Assembly: GCA_013002205.1 (NCBI GenBank)
Contig: JABDKN010000078.1
Location: 1-49,560, forward strand
Direction: 5' to 3'
DNA: 49,560 nucleotides
Source: Granulosicoccus sp.
GTDB lineage: Bacteria; Pseudomonadota; Gammaproteobacteria; Granulosicoccales; Granulosicoccaceae
Positions 34,684 to 43,199 of the stretch are shown here, in pieces; position 1 is the first letter of the stretch, and each line of letters opens with the position of its first letter. The position numbers were made by a program, and so were the translations under genes. Under the pieces are notes generated by a model, which worked only from the letters and a program-made list of their open reading frames with translations, had not been told where the DNA came from and searched no databases.

Positions 34684-35655
34684 GTGAAATCACTCGACAA
34701 GAAGCTGAAACATATCAAGGGGGGAAAATACAAACCTTCCGAGTTTATCATTGCCGATGCCAAGGACGGTGATATGGCATTTGGTGTCACTTCTCCGGGT
34801 CCTGCTGGCAAAGGCAGGTGGAAGTCGCGGGAAGACTACCTCGACGCCATGCAGCAGATGAGCGATTCCGGGCTGGTGGATATCATGTTGATGTCCGCCT
34901 CATCGGCGGAGATTCTCAAACAACGAGGAACCTTCAGCAAATCGCCGGTGACACCTGCTGTACGCATGAATGACACCACCGATATCTGGAATGCACGAGG
35001 CAGCTGCTATCGCCAGTATCCATCGGAGCCATTTGCCACCGCTGACCTGCAGGCGGTCACGCCACTGTGTAAGCTCGGCCTGTATTCGATGACGTTCTCA
35101 AATGACTTGCAGGCGGACAAGGCCAGCCTCCAGGCCTATGGTGAATTCCGACTGGCCTGCCGCGAAACCGGATTTCGTCATTTCCTGGAAATATTCAATC
35201 CCGCCTTCGACATCGGTGTGGCTGATGCTGAACTGGGACACTATATAAACGACATGATCATCAAGGCATTGGCGGGCGTGACCCATGCCGATTACCCCCT
35301 GTTCCTGAAAATCCAGTTCAATGGAAGAGATGCCATGCAGGAGTTGACACACTACGACCCGTCGCGACTGGTTGCCGGTATTCTCGGCGGTGCGGCCGGT
35401 ACCACTCGAGACACCTTCGAGCTGGCCTTGCAGGCTGAGCAATCTGGTGCCAGAGTTGCGCTATTTGGAAGAAAGATAAATCGATCCGAATCACCAGTCA
35501 AGCTCGTGGAACTGATACGCAGGACTATAGAAAAGGATGTGAGCCCTGCGGAGGCAGTTCAGCAGTTTCATGCTCATCTGAAACAGGAAGGCATAAAGCC
35601 TCAGCGCAGTCTCAAGGATGATCTGAAGATCACCGAACCAATACTCAAACTGTAA
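34684..35655 (+). CDS. Aldolase-like TIM-barrel protein, uncharacterised
   Basis: I do not recognise a named family with certainty. The 323-residue protein looks like a class I (DhnA/FbaB-type) aldolase. Predicted strands end in motifs typical of that fold: FLKIQFNG with a candidate Schiff-base lysine K209, and a phosphate-site-like pair ILGGAAGTT (233-241) and GARVALFGRKI (256-265). Segments ADAKDGDMAFGVTSPGP and MLMSASSAEIL could be earlier barrel strands. The gene is read with a PfkB kinase 12 bases downstream, which fits a phosphorylated-sugar aldolase. The start is a GTG at 34684; the ribosome site is weak and the frame is open to 34639. Confidence 0.5.
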   Translation: MKSLDKKLKHIKGGKYKPSEFIIADAKDGDMAFGVTSPGPAGKGRWKSREDYLDAMQQMSDSGLVDIMLMSASSAEILKQRGTFSKSPVTPAVRMNDTTDIWNARGSCYRQYPSEPFATADLQAVTPLCKLGLYSMTFSNDLQADKASLQAYGEFRLACRETGFRHFLEIFNPAFDIGVADAELGHYINDMIIKALAGVTHADYPLFLKIQFNGRDAMQELTHYDPSRLVAGILGGAAGTTRDTFELALQAEQSGARVALFGRKINRSESPVKLVELIRRTIEKDVSPAEAVQQFHAHLKQEGIKPQRSLKDDLKITEPILKL

Positions 35656-35667
35656 TGCCATGTGCAA

Positions 35668-36675
35668 ATGAACAGACGTGGAATAATTTGCGCAGGTTGC
35701 TGGACCGTCGATCGCATCAAGCTGGTTGACAAATGGCCCGCCGAGGAAGAGCTGGCTCGAATCTTGGCCGTAGAACGGCAAGGTGGTGGATCTTCCCATA
35801 ACGTGGGTATAGACCTGTGTAAGCTCGACCCGACGCTCCCGGTTGCAACCATCGGATTACTTGGCCAGGACATCGATGGAGACTTCCTGTTTGACCAGGC
35901 AACCACGTGCGAAATGGATACCAGTCAATTGTGGCGAACTGCGGCAAGTGCCACTTCCTATACTGATGTGATCAGTGTAACTGACACCGGGAAGCGCACT
36001 TTTTTTCACTATCCTGGAGCCAATGACCTTCTCGAACCGCGACACTTCAGCTTTACCGGACGTCGCGAACGCATACTTCATCTTGGTTTGCTGAGCGTGC
36101 ACGCACTGATGGATGCAGACCACGACGAGGGCCACAATGGCTGGTCGAAGGTTCTGGAAGCGGCTCGATCAGCCGGCTTGAAAACCAGCATCGAGATGGT
36201 CTCCACAGATCGGCACAGAAACCGCCTGCTGGCAACGCCATGCCTGCCGCACCTGGACTACCTGATCGTCAATGATCAGGAAATAGGCGCCATTGCAGAC
36301 CTTCCTACACTGATCGATGGCAAGACGGATATCGACATCTGCCTGCAGGCAGCAGACCGGGTTCTCGCCAGCGGAAACATGAAGCTGGTGGCAGTACATT
36401 ACCCGACGGGTGCCGTTTGTATAACGAGATCCGGCGAGCGTCACGTGACCAGGTCACTGAAGGTGCCGAAATCCCGGATCAAGGGTACGGTGGGAGCAGG
36501 AGATGCGTTTGCTGCCGGGTTCCTCTACGCAATCCATGAGCAATGGAGTGTCGAGCAGGCGCTGGAGCTGGCACATGTGGTGGCTGCAGCAAGTTTACGA
36601 TCGCTGACCACGGTCGGTGCAGTCGGTTCGCTTGCACAATGTCGCCAATTTGCAGACGAACTCCGATCGGCTTGA
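35668..36675 (+). CDS. PfkB-family carbohydrate kinase
   Basis: The 335-residue ribokinase-fold protein has the N-terminal gly-rich entry QGGGSSHNVGIDL and the C-terminal ATP/anion-hole motif GTVGAGDAFAAGF with the catalytic Asp. The first signature GCWTVDRIKLVDKWP is of the PfkB type. Likely substrates are a sugar, sugar acid or sugar phosphate. A coupled aldolase-like gene 12 bases upstream suggests that the kinase makes the phosphorylated substrate that the aldolase splits, as in other KDG or tagatose-type routes. The GTG at 35662 is an alternative start. Confidence 0.85.
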   Translation: MNRRGIICAGCWTVDRIKLVDKWPAEEELARILAVERQGGGSSHNVGIDLCKLDPTLPVATIGLLGQDIDGDFLFDQATTCEMDTSQLWRTAASATSYTDVISVTDTGKRTFFHYPGANDLLEPRHFSFTGRRERILHLGLLSVHALMDADHDEGHNGWSKVLEAARSAGLKTSIEMVSTDRHRNRLLATPCLPHLDYLIVNDQEIGAIADLPTLIDGKTDIDICLQAADRVLASGNMKLVAVHYPTGAVCITRSGERHVTRSLKVPKSRIKGTVGAGDAFAAGFLYAIHEQWSVEQALELAHVVAAASLRSLTTVGAVGSLAQCRQFADELRSA

Positions 36676-36755
36676 CATGCAGGGTAATCATGCACACCTT
36701 TCACACCAGCATTTTCATCAGGTGACTCCGGCCTGCGAAATACCGGACAACGCCT

Positions 36756-36801
36756 TTTCCATTCATCGAAGTACTACCTTTCCATTCATCGAGGAACTAC
36801 A
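36756..36801 (+). repeat. 23-base tandem duplication before the YghU-like gene
   Basis: TTTCCATTCATCGA occurs at 36756-36769 and 36779-36792 with a 23-base period; the rest of each unit (AGTACTACC, GGAACTACA) is partly alike. The second unit supplies GAGGAA, part of the ribosome-binding region of the gene starting at 36810. Confidence 0.8.
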
Positions 36802-36809
36802 GGACAGCA

Positions 36810-37685
36810 ATGAGCCATACACCAGATTACACGACACCTGACGTCTGGAGCTGGAATGCGCAAAGCGGCGGTACCTGGACCAGTATCAACCGGCCGGTTG
36901 CCGGAGCGACGCATGAAAAAGAGCTACCGGTCGGCAAACACCCGCTACAACTTTATTCACTGGCAACTCCCAATGGAGTGAAGGTAACCATCATGCTGGA
37001 GGAACTGCTGGCAAGAGGTGTGCGCGAGGCCGAATACGATGCCCACCTGATCAGGATTGTTGAGGGTGAACAGTTTGGCAGTGGCTTTGTCGAGATCAAT
37101 CCCAACTCGAAAATCCCTGCCCTGGTGGATTACAGCACCGAGCCACCGACCCCGGTGTTCGAGTCCGGATCGATTCTGCTCTATCTGGCTGAAAAGTTTG
37201 GTGAATTCCTGCCCCGAGAACCAGCGATGCGCACCAGGACTCTGAACTGGCTGTTCTGGCAAATGGGTAGTGCGCCCTATCTGGGAGGTGGTTTCGGGCA
37301 TTTCTATGTCTATGCGCCGTTCAAGATCGAATACTGTATCGACCGTTTCACCATGGAAACGAAACGACAGCTGGATGTGCTGGATCGGCACCTGGCCACC
37401 AACGAATTCATGGCTGGGGATGAGTATACGATTGCCGATATTGCCATCTGGCCGTGGTACGGCTGTCTCGTACTGGGCACCGTGTATGAAGCGGCGGAAT
37501 TTCTCGATGCTGGCTCGTACACGCACCTGAAGGCATGGGCTGAGAGAATCCGTGGTCGAGATGCGGTGCAGCGCGGCCGCATGGTCAATCGCACCTATGG
37601 CAGTCCGGACTCCCAACTGCATGAACGACACGCTGCGAGCGATTTCGACACTCGCACACAGGACAAACTGCTTCCGGAAGCCTGA
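36810..37685 (+). CDS. yghU: Glutathione S-transferase-family disulfide reductase, YghU-like
   Basis: The 291-residue protein has the extended YghU layout: a 45-residue N-terminal arm (VWSWNAQSGGTWTSINRPVAG), a thioredoxin-like domain with LATPNGVKVTIMLEEL, NSKIPALVD with the cis-proline, ESGSILLYLAEKFG, and a helical domain with GDEYTIADIAIWPWYG. YghU binds two glutathiones and reduces disulfides in the cytosol. It shares the TPNG signature with the GST at 368-997. The ATG at 36810 follows AGGA. Confidence 0.9.
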   Translation: MSHTPDYTTPDVWSWNAQSGGTWTSINRPVAGATHEKELPVGKHPLQLYSLATPNGVKVTIMLEELLARGVREAEYDAHLIRIVEGEQFGSGFVEINPNSKIPALVDYSTEPPTPVFESGSILLYLAEKFGEFLPREPAMRTRTLNWLFWQMGSAPYLGGGFGHFYVYAPFKIEYCIDRFTMETKRQLDVLDRHLATNEFMAGDEYTIADIAIWPWYGCLVLGTVYEAAEFLDAGSYTHLKAWAERIRGRDAVQRGRMVNRTYGSPDSQLHERHAASDFDTRTQDKLLPEA

Positions 37686-37734
37686 TTTACCTGGCGAGTC
37701 AAAACTCACAGATATTCCACAGAACAACTTTGAA

Positions 37735-38847
37735 ATGCACACAGGAATCACCCGACAAATTCATCGGTATCCGTCAGCATGTCCGACATCGCTCGACACT
37801 GGACATGAACAACTGGCAATTGGACCATCCAAGGAAATCTGCAGAGTCACCAGGTTCAAGTCGGTACTTCTGCTGTGCTGCCTGAGTGCATTGGCGGGGT
37901 GCAGTGGGTCAAGTGAGTCAACGAGCCCTATCAATGACGACGTGGATTCTTTCGTCACGCCTGACCCGGACGCCACGACGGTCGTAGCGCGACTCGGTTA
38001 CCCGGTAGTCGCTGAGATAGCCGATGACCTGGTGTCGACGAGCTATCTGAAGCACTATTACGACATCGACACGAGCATTGCGAATCTACTGAGTGGAGGA
38101 CTGTCCAGCAGGGAGTTTGCCATCGCCTGCCCTGAGGGCGGAAGTGCAATTGGCACCAGCACATTCACTTCATTCGAAGTCGGATTCGAACGCTGTGAAA
38201 TCGACGGTAAAGTGCTGACAGGCGGACTTTCGCGAACGGCCGACTTCACGGTGTTCGGTCTGGGCAGCAGCCAGGTTGTCACAGTGGAATTCAATGAATT
38301 GCGGATCGAGCTTGAAGAGTTCAATTCAATGACACTGTCAGGTCAATCCACACGTGAAGATCTGAGCTCTGCGAATATCGAATGCTCCGGAATCCCGACA
38401 ACAGTACGGAGTATCAGCAACACCCTCAATTCGGTACAGCTCGTGCGCTTGACGCACGAAACGACGATTACATCAGCGTCGTGGCAACAGAACTATGAAA
38501 CTTCCACGAAACGGACGAATCCGGATATCACGATTCCTTGTCAGAACATCGAACGATTGTCTTTCAGCGGCGCTGCCAATGCAGTCTCGACTCGCTACGG
38601 TACCGACAATGTGGCGTTGCTGAGCAAACAAGGTGACATAGTGAGGGACGATTCAGGAGAAGAATCCATGGCGCAGGCTCACATGAGAAATGACTTTTCA
38701 GATGGTTCGATGATCGCCATCACCCTAACCTCGGACGACGACAGCCTGGCACAAGTCGACATTACTGCTGAAGGTGTATCGGTGTCCTACAGTGTCACCT
38801 ACCGCTTCGACGCACATCAGGACATCCCGCCCATACTGGACAACTGA
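37735..38847 (+). CDS. Predicted lipoprotein, unknown function
   Basis: This is up to 370 residues. The lipobox LAGC (C56) follows the hydrophobic stretch SVLLLCCLSA, so the mature part should be a lipid-anchored protein beginning CSGSSESTSPINDD. The odd point is the 40-residue region before the hydrophobic core, much longer than a normal signal peptide. No in-frame ATG, GTG or TTG lies closer, so the true start may be the ATG at 37735, a rarer codon (a CTG at about 37813), or the gene may be altered here. The mature domain is rich in beta-strand-like Thr, Ser and Val. I see no known domain. Confidence 0.65.
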   Translation: MHTGITRQIHRYPSACPTSLDTGHEQLAIGPSKEICRVTRFKSVLLLCCLSALAGCSGSSESTSPINDDVDSFVTPDPDATTVVARLGYPVVAEIADDLVSTSYLKHYYDIDTSIANLLSGGLSSREFAIACPEGGSAIGTSTFTSFEVGFERCEIDGKVLTGGLSRTADFTVFGLGSSQVVTVEFNELRIELEEFNSMTLSGQSTREDLSSANIECSGIPTTVRSISNTLNSVQLVRLTHETTITSASWQQNYETSTKRTNPDITIPCQNIERLSFSGAANAVSTRYGTDNVALLSKQGDIVRDDSGEESMAQAHMRNDFSDGSMIAITLTSDDDSLAQVDITAEGVSVSYSVTYRFDAHQDIPPILDN

Positions 38848-38991
38848 CCCGCCGACTCCACCCAATCTAACAGTACGGAAAGGTGTGTCAAATATTCGCC
38901 ACTTTTATTTTTCAGCCGCTAGTATGTTGACGCTCGTGCGGCGAAGCAGTACGCCAGCCTGCCCCTTCATGCAATTGGATCGATTCACTCT

Positions 38992-40632
38992 ATGCTCGCC
39001 AGGCTGATAGTTGCGGTTTTTTTTCCCTTGTGTTGGTCTGCAGTCGTCGCCAACGATGTGTTCGTGGAGACCGGCGGAAAGTTGATCGTCGAAGCCGAAT
39101 CCGTTGCCGCATCAGGCGACTGGTCGCTGGAGCAAGCCATTCCCAATTACAAGGGCAGAGGCTACTACGTGTGGACAGGCCCGGACAACCTGGCTACCCA
39201 GGCTGCCCCGAGAGGAAATCCCATCACCTACCGCTTTCGCATCAATACGGCCGGAAACTATCAGTTCAGATGGCGCTCGCGCATTACTAAAGGTAGTAAT
39301 TCCACCGAACACAACGACAACTGGGTGCGATTTCCTACTGGACAGAACATTTCTGGACAACACGGTTTGAATGGCTGGACCAAGGTCTACATGAATCAGC
39401 TCAATAAGTGGTCCTGGGTCTCCAGCACAGTGGACAATGTCGGCAAACCCGTACGTCAGTATTTCAGTGCTGGAGAACACACGCTGCAGATATCCGGTCG
39501 CTCCAACGGACACGCCATCGATCGCTTCGCATTGTACCTTTACCAGAACGTGCCGTTTTCCGACGGTGCATTCGACACACTGCCGGAATCTTCGCGCAAT
39601 ACCAGCGTGCCGCTCACGCCGGAGCCCACGCCGGAGCCCGCGCCGGAGCCCACGGATGTTCCGCAGATCGGCCACACACATCCGGCCGATGCCTGTCTTG
39701 GCAATACGGTGTCACTGGCCGCCATCCGGGACGTTAACGTACTGAACGGATCAATCAGGGACACTGACAAACTGACCGTGGCCACCTATCAGCAGTACGC
39801 CTACATCACTTTCAACCTGGTGGATATACCGGCGCAGGCAAGTGATGTTGCGTTACAGATATACGCAGAACAGACCGGCCAATCAGTCACTTTCTCAGTT
39901 TTTCAGGGCAGTAGCTCAGCCTGGAGTGCTGATGGAGTCGTCGAACAGTTGCCTTACCCGTCTGTCAGGCTGGGGTCGAGTGAGCTGGCCCTGTTCACTG
40001 AGGGCTTTCGAGTGGTAAATCTGGACGCGGAGCTGTTTGTTCGCAATGAAGTGACTCTGGTGCTCGCGCTCCAGGATGGCAGCAGCAATGTACTGTTACG
40101 CTCATCCGAAACGGCATTTGACCCCCGTTTGAAAATCACTGGAACCAGCGACTTCTGCCGCCAATACGATGCGAACAGGCGTGCAAGAGTGGCGACAGAG
40201 GAAGTGCAAGAGTCCGATGACGCCAACACAGCCATCGCGGCCGACCCACCAGGTCCTGAGTCTTCGGACGAAACCGCCACAGCTTACGATGACCTTCCCG
40301 GCACGGACACCTCAGCAACAGGCACGACTGAATCCGGCACCACTGAATCCGGCAACACCGATGTCCAGACTGTCCTCCAGAGTGGTGGCAATGACCCTCA
40401 GCCCGGCTCAACCCTGGGACAGGACTCGCCGTTCGATCCCGTGCAGACAGTCGATGAAGCGGCCGTTGATGTGATGACCCCGGAATCTGCACCGATGATG
40501 TCTCGCGGGAGTCTCAGCCGCGAGATATTCCTGTTCCTGCTTGTGGCGTGGGCAGGCAGAGCACATCGTCAGTTCGTCCGAGGAAAGTCTCGCCTTCAAC
40601 GCTCCGGAAGCATTGGACTAAAGCACGCGTGA
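38992..40632 (+). CDS. Secreted modular protein with carbohydrate-binding-like domains and C-terminal anchor
   Basis: The 546-residue protein has a signal peptide (MLARLIVAVFFPLCWSAVVA, cleaved after A20). A beta-rich domain at about 21-195 resembles a carbohydrate-binding module (EAESVAASGDW, YVWTGPDN, GEHTLQISGRSNGHAIDRFALY). A linker TPEPTPEPAPEPTD follows (about 208-222), then a second beta domain at about 226-375 of DNRLRE/CBM96-like type (NTVSLAAIRDVNVLNGSIRDTDKLTV). An acidic, Thr/Ser/Gly-rich stalk contains TESGTTESGNT repeats. The end is GSLS, a hydrophobic patch (EIFLFLLVAWAG) and a basic tail. That ending resembles C-terminal sorting signals of the GlyGly-CTERM type, though shorter. 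It overlaps the convergent hemN stop by 15 bases. It may be an extracellular glycan-binding surface protein. Confidence 0.65.
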   Translation: MLARLIVAVFFPLCWSAVVANDVFVETGGKLIVEAESVAASGDWSLEQAIPNYKGRGYYVWTGPDNLATQAAPRGNPITYRFRINTAGNYQFRWRSRITKGSNSTEHNDNWVRFPTGQNISGQHGLNGWTKVYMNQLNKWSWVSSTVDNVGKPVRQYFSAGEHTLQISGRSNGHAIDRFALYLYQNVPFSDGAFDTLPESSRNTSVPLTPEPTPEPAPEPTDVPQIGHTHPADACLGNTVSLAAIRDVNVLNGSIRDTDKLTVATYQQYAYITFNLVDIPAQASDVALQIYAEQTGQSVTFSVFQGSSSAWSADGVVEQLPYPSVRLGSSELALFTEGFRVVNLDAELFVRNEVTLVLALQDGSSNVLLRSSETAFDPRLKITGTSDFCRQYDANRRARVATEEVQESDDANTAIAADPPGPESSDETATAYDDLPGTDTSATGTTESGTTESGNTDVQTVLQSGGNDPQPGSTLGQDSPFDPVQTVDEAAVDVMTPESAPMMSRGSLSREIFLFLLVAWAGRAHRQFVRGKSRLQRSGSIGLKHA

Positions 40633-42042
40633 AAAATGCGCGCGGGACTGGTGCTCGGCCAGGTACCGGTCGAAGTGACTGCTGATGACTCGCAAGGCCT
40701 TGCGCCTGCCGGTTGGAGTTACTACCAGTCGTCGATCCTCTACGCTCAGGAAGCCCATATTCCTCAATGGCTCCAGAGCTTGTAACTCACTTGCAAAGTA
40801 GCTGTCGAAATCGATCAGGTGAGTTATTTCGAACGAATCCTTGTCCACTTCGCCTTGACACATGATGGACATGATGAGCGCGCGACGAAGGATGTCGTCT
40901 CGCGTCAGGTGGATGCCTCGCTGCGTTGGCAAAATACCTTGCGAAACGCGATCATTGTAATCGCCTACGCCCTTGAAATTCTGACTGTAACAATTGCCAA
41001 TCCTGCTGATGGAACTCGCACCCAGCGCAACCAGATCACAATTGGGCTGCGTTGAATAGCCTTGAAAATTCCGATGCAGTCGGCCAGTCCGGTGCGCGTT
41101 GGCCAGACTATCCTCTGGCAGTGCGAAGTGATCCATACCGATGTAGTCATAACCGGCAGCATCCAGCATTTCGTTAGCCAGATGGAAGATTTCCTGCTTG
41201 GTATCCGCTGAAGGCATTTCATCCATGTCGATTAATCGCTGTGCCTTGAAGCGTGAGGGCAAGTGAGCGTAGTTGTACAGGGCTATACGGTCTGGTTTCA
41301 TGGCAATGACTGCCTGTATCGTGCGTACAAAACCAGCCGGATTCTGCCGCGGCAGACCGTAAATGAGATCGAAATTCGTCGACTGAAAACCCAGTGCGCG
41401 AGCGGTGTTCAGTACTGATTGAACCATCTCGGCAGGCTGGATGCGATTAATTGCAGCCTGCACGTCCGGATCAAAATCCTGCACTCCAAGGCTGATCCGG
41501 TTGAACCCGCACTCGCGCAGAAGGCCCATCTTCGCAGTGTCCACCGTTCGTGGATCTATCTCGATGGAGTACTCGCCGTTGGATGAGAAGCAAAATCTCT
41601 CCCGGACGGCTCCCATCAAGCGCCGGATTTCCTGCTCCCTGAGGTAGGTTGGTGTGCCGCCACCCCAGTGCATCTGCAGTAGCCGCCGGTCTCCCCCCAG
41701 TTGCGCGTCCACCATTGACAACTCACGCAGAAGGCTCTGGACATAGCGCTCAGCCTTGCTGTAGTTTCGTGTGATGGACTTGTTGCACGCGCAGTAGTAA
41801 CAGAGACTTTCGCAAAACGGAATATGAACGTACACTGAAAGAGGAATGGAAAGACTCATTTCCCGTGCGGCCAGATTGTGAGCGTAGTCGTCAGGACCAA
41901 AAGCTTCTACAAAGCGATCTGCAGTGGGGTAGCTGGTGTAGCGTGGGGCCCGCAAATCGAGCGTCTCCACCTCCTCGGGGCTGTGTGGTTTGGCTGTGTC
42001 ATCGGCCTCATCACCCGGTCCGCTATCAGGCAACCTGATCAT
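40618..42042 (-). CDS. hemN: Oxygen-independent coproporphyrinogen III oxidase HemN
   Basis: The 474-residue radical SAM enzyme carries the cluster motif CESLCYYCAC (C77, C81, C84 for the 4Fe-4S, plus C86 as in HemN) and PRYTSYPTADRF near the start. HWGGGTPTYL and IEIDPRTV follow. HemN decarboxylates coproporphyrinogen III without oxygen, using two SAM. The frame is open to 42198, but a perfect FNR box at 42158-42171 and a -10-like element at 42130-42135 show that translation must start downstream. I chose the ATG at 42042; an ATG at 42123 coincides with the predicted transcription start and would be leaderless. Confidence 0.9.
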   Translation of the reverse strand: MIRLPDSGPGDEADDTAKPHSPEEVETLDLRAPRYTSYPTADRFVEAFGPDDYAHNLAAREMSLSIPLSVYVHIPFCESLCYYCACNKSITRNYSKAERYVQSLLRELSMVDAQLGGDRRLLQMHWGGGTPTYLREQEIRRLMGAVRERFCFSSNGEYSIEIDPRTVDTAKMGLLRECGFNRISLGVQDFDPDVQAAINRIQPAEMVQSVLNTARALGFQSTNFDLIYGLPRQNPAGFVRTIQAVIAMKPDRIALYNYAHLPSRFKAQRLIDMDEMPSADTKQEIFHLANEMLDAAGYDYIGMDHFALPEDSLANAHRTGRLHRNFQGYSTQPNCDLVALGASSISRIGNCYSQNFKGVGDYNDRVSQGILPTQRGIHLTRDDILRRALIMSIMCQGEVDKDSFEITHLIDFDSYFASELQALEPLRNMGFLSVEDRRLVVTPTGRRKALRVISSHFDRYLAEHQSRAHFSRVL

Positions 42043-42129
42043 GGGTAATATCGATCCTGACTGACAGGCAGACTCGCTACGCAGGGAGTTTTTACGCGCA
42101 AGTCCAATATCCACGATTTTCATGACGCT

Positions 42130-42135
42130 ACTATC
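42130..42135 (-). promoter_or_regulatory. Predicted -10 element of the hemN promoter
   Basis: GATAGT on the minus strand (4 of 6 matches to TATAAT) sits where a class II FNR promoter needs it, given the FNR box centred 41.5 bases before a start at about 42123. Confidence 0.5.
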
Positions 42136-42157
42136 GGGCATGTCTTGAATCGCGGTT

Positions 42158-42171
42158 TTGATTTTCATCAA
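42158..42171 (-). promoter_or_regulatory. FNR box in the hemN-fnr divergent region
   Basis: TTGAT-TTTC-ATCAA is a perfect FNR site. Toward hemN it is at -41.5 from a predicted start at 42123 with GATAGT as -10, the class II arrangement. Toward fnr the equivalent -10 position (42194-42199, CTCACC) has no promoter-like sequence, so the site mainly serves hemN. It may also influence fnr. Confidence 0.85.
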
Positions 42172-42224
42172 CAAGTCATTAGTCAACCAGCCACTCACCC
42201 AAGAGAAGAGCGCGTAACAACACT

Positions 42225-42983
42225 ATGGAAGACCGAGAGGCAGCCAGTGTCAGCACACAGAAATTACACTCCATGGACAGCCTCAAGGCGGCATGTGCCA
42301 ACTGCAACCTGAGGGAATTGTGCGTTCCAGGCGGCATACCAATTGAAGAACTGGTCAAGCTCGATGCCATCGTAGCCATGCGACGCCGGGTCAAACGCGG
42401 AGAGTCCCTGTTCAACGTCGGCGAGAAATTCCGCTCCTTGTATGCGGTTCGAACCGGATTCTTCAAGACGCGCATAACGTCGAATGACGGCAGGGACCAG
42501 ATAACCGGTTTCCAGGTACCTGGCGAATTACTTGGTTTTGACGGTGTGGCAACAGAGCATCATGGCGTTGACGCCATAGCGCTGGAAGACAGTGAAGTCT
42601 GCATCCTGCCTTATAACGAGCTGGAAAGGATTGCCCGGGATTTCCAGCCACTGCAGCATCAGCTGCATCGTGTCATGAGCCGCGAGATCGTTCGCGAGCA
42701 AAACGTCATGTTGCTGTTGGGCACCATGAAAGCTGAAGAGAGAGTCGCCGCCTTTCTGCTCAACCTTTCCGAGCGATATCGGCATCTCGGATATGCCGCC
42801 AACGAGTACGTGCTGCGCATGACCCGGCAGGAAATCGGCAGCTATCTGGGGCTGAAGCTGGAAACAGTCTCACGCTCTTTCTCGAAATTCCAGGAACAGG
42901 GCATCATCGAGGCGCGGGGCAAGAACATAAAATTGCTGAAAATGGAGGCACTGCGGAAATTGATCAGCGCCACAAAATCCTGA
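42225..42983 (+). CDS. fnr: Fnr-type oxygen-sensing transcriptional regulator
   Basis: The 252-residue Crp/Fnr protein has the cysteines that hold the oxygen-labile 4Fe-4S cluster: C24, C27 and C33 in CANCNLRELC, and C126 in EVCILPY. A cyclic-nucleotide-fold domain and a winged helix with the recognition sequence LETVSRSF follow; its E-x-x-S-R pattern matches the FNR helix that reads TTGAT. It should dimerise and bind DNA in low oxygen, activating hemN and the universal stress gene, both of which have matching boxes here. The start at 42225 has a weak ribosome site. Confidence 0.95.
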   Translation: MEDREAASVSTQKLHSMDSLKAACANCNLRELCVPGGIPIEELVKLDAIVAMRRRVKRGESLFNVGEKFRSLYAVRTGFFKTRITSNDGRDQITGFQVPGELLGFDGVATEHHGVDAIALEDSEVCILPYNELERIARDFQPLQHQLHRVMSREIVREQNVMLLLGTMKAEERVAAFLLNLSERYRHLGYAANEYVLRMTRQEIGSYLGLKLETVSRSFSKFQEQGIIEARGKNIKLLKMEALRKLISATKS

Positions 42984-43092
42984 GCGCTTCGTCAGGCGAA
43001 AGATCACGCTGCAGGAGTAGCGCAAGGGTAGCCTGAAGCCTGCGGGCGGCGCTGGCCTGGACTGCCGTCAACAGCATGCCGTGTTCGCTCCA

Positions 43093-43106
43093 TTGACCTG
43101 GGTCAA
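43093..43106 (+). promoter_or_regulatory. FNR box upstream of the universal stress gene
   Basis: TTGAC-CTGG-GTCAA is a perfect inverted FNR-type site. Its centre (43099.5) is exactly 41.5 bases before a start at 43141, which follows a -10-like TAAACT at 43129-43134. This is the class II FNR-dependent promoter geometry. Confidence 0.75.
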
Positions 43107-43199
43107 TCACACGCTGAACGAGTGGCTGTAAACTGTGGTCTCGAAGAGGAGTGGTCAAAGTCGCGCTCCGCACAGGGTACATTACATGAGGAAACGGTG

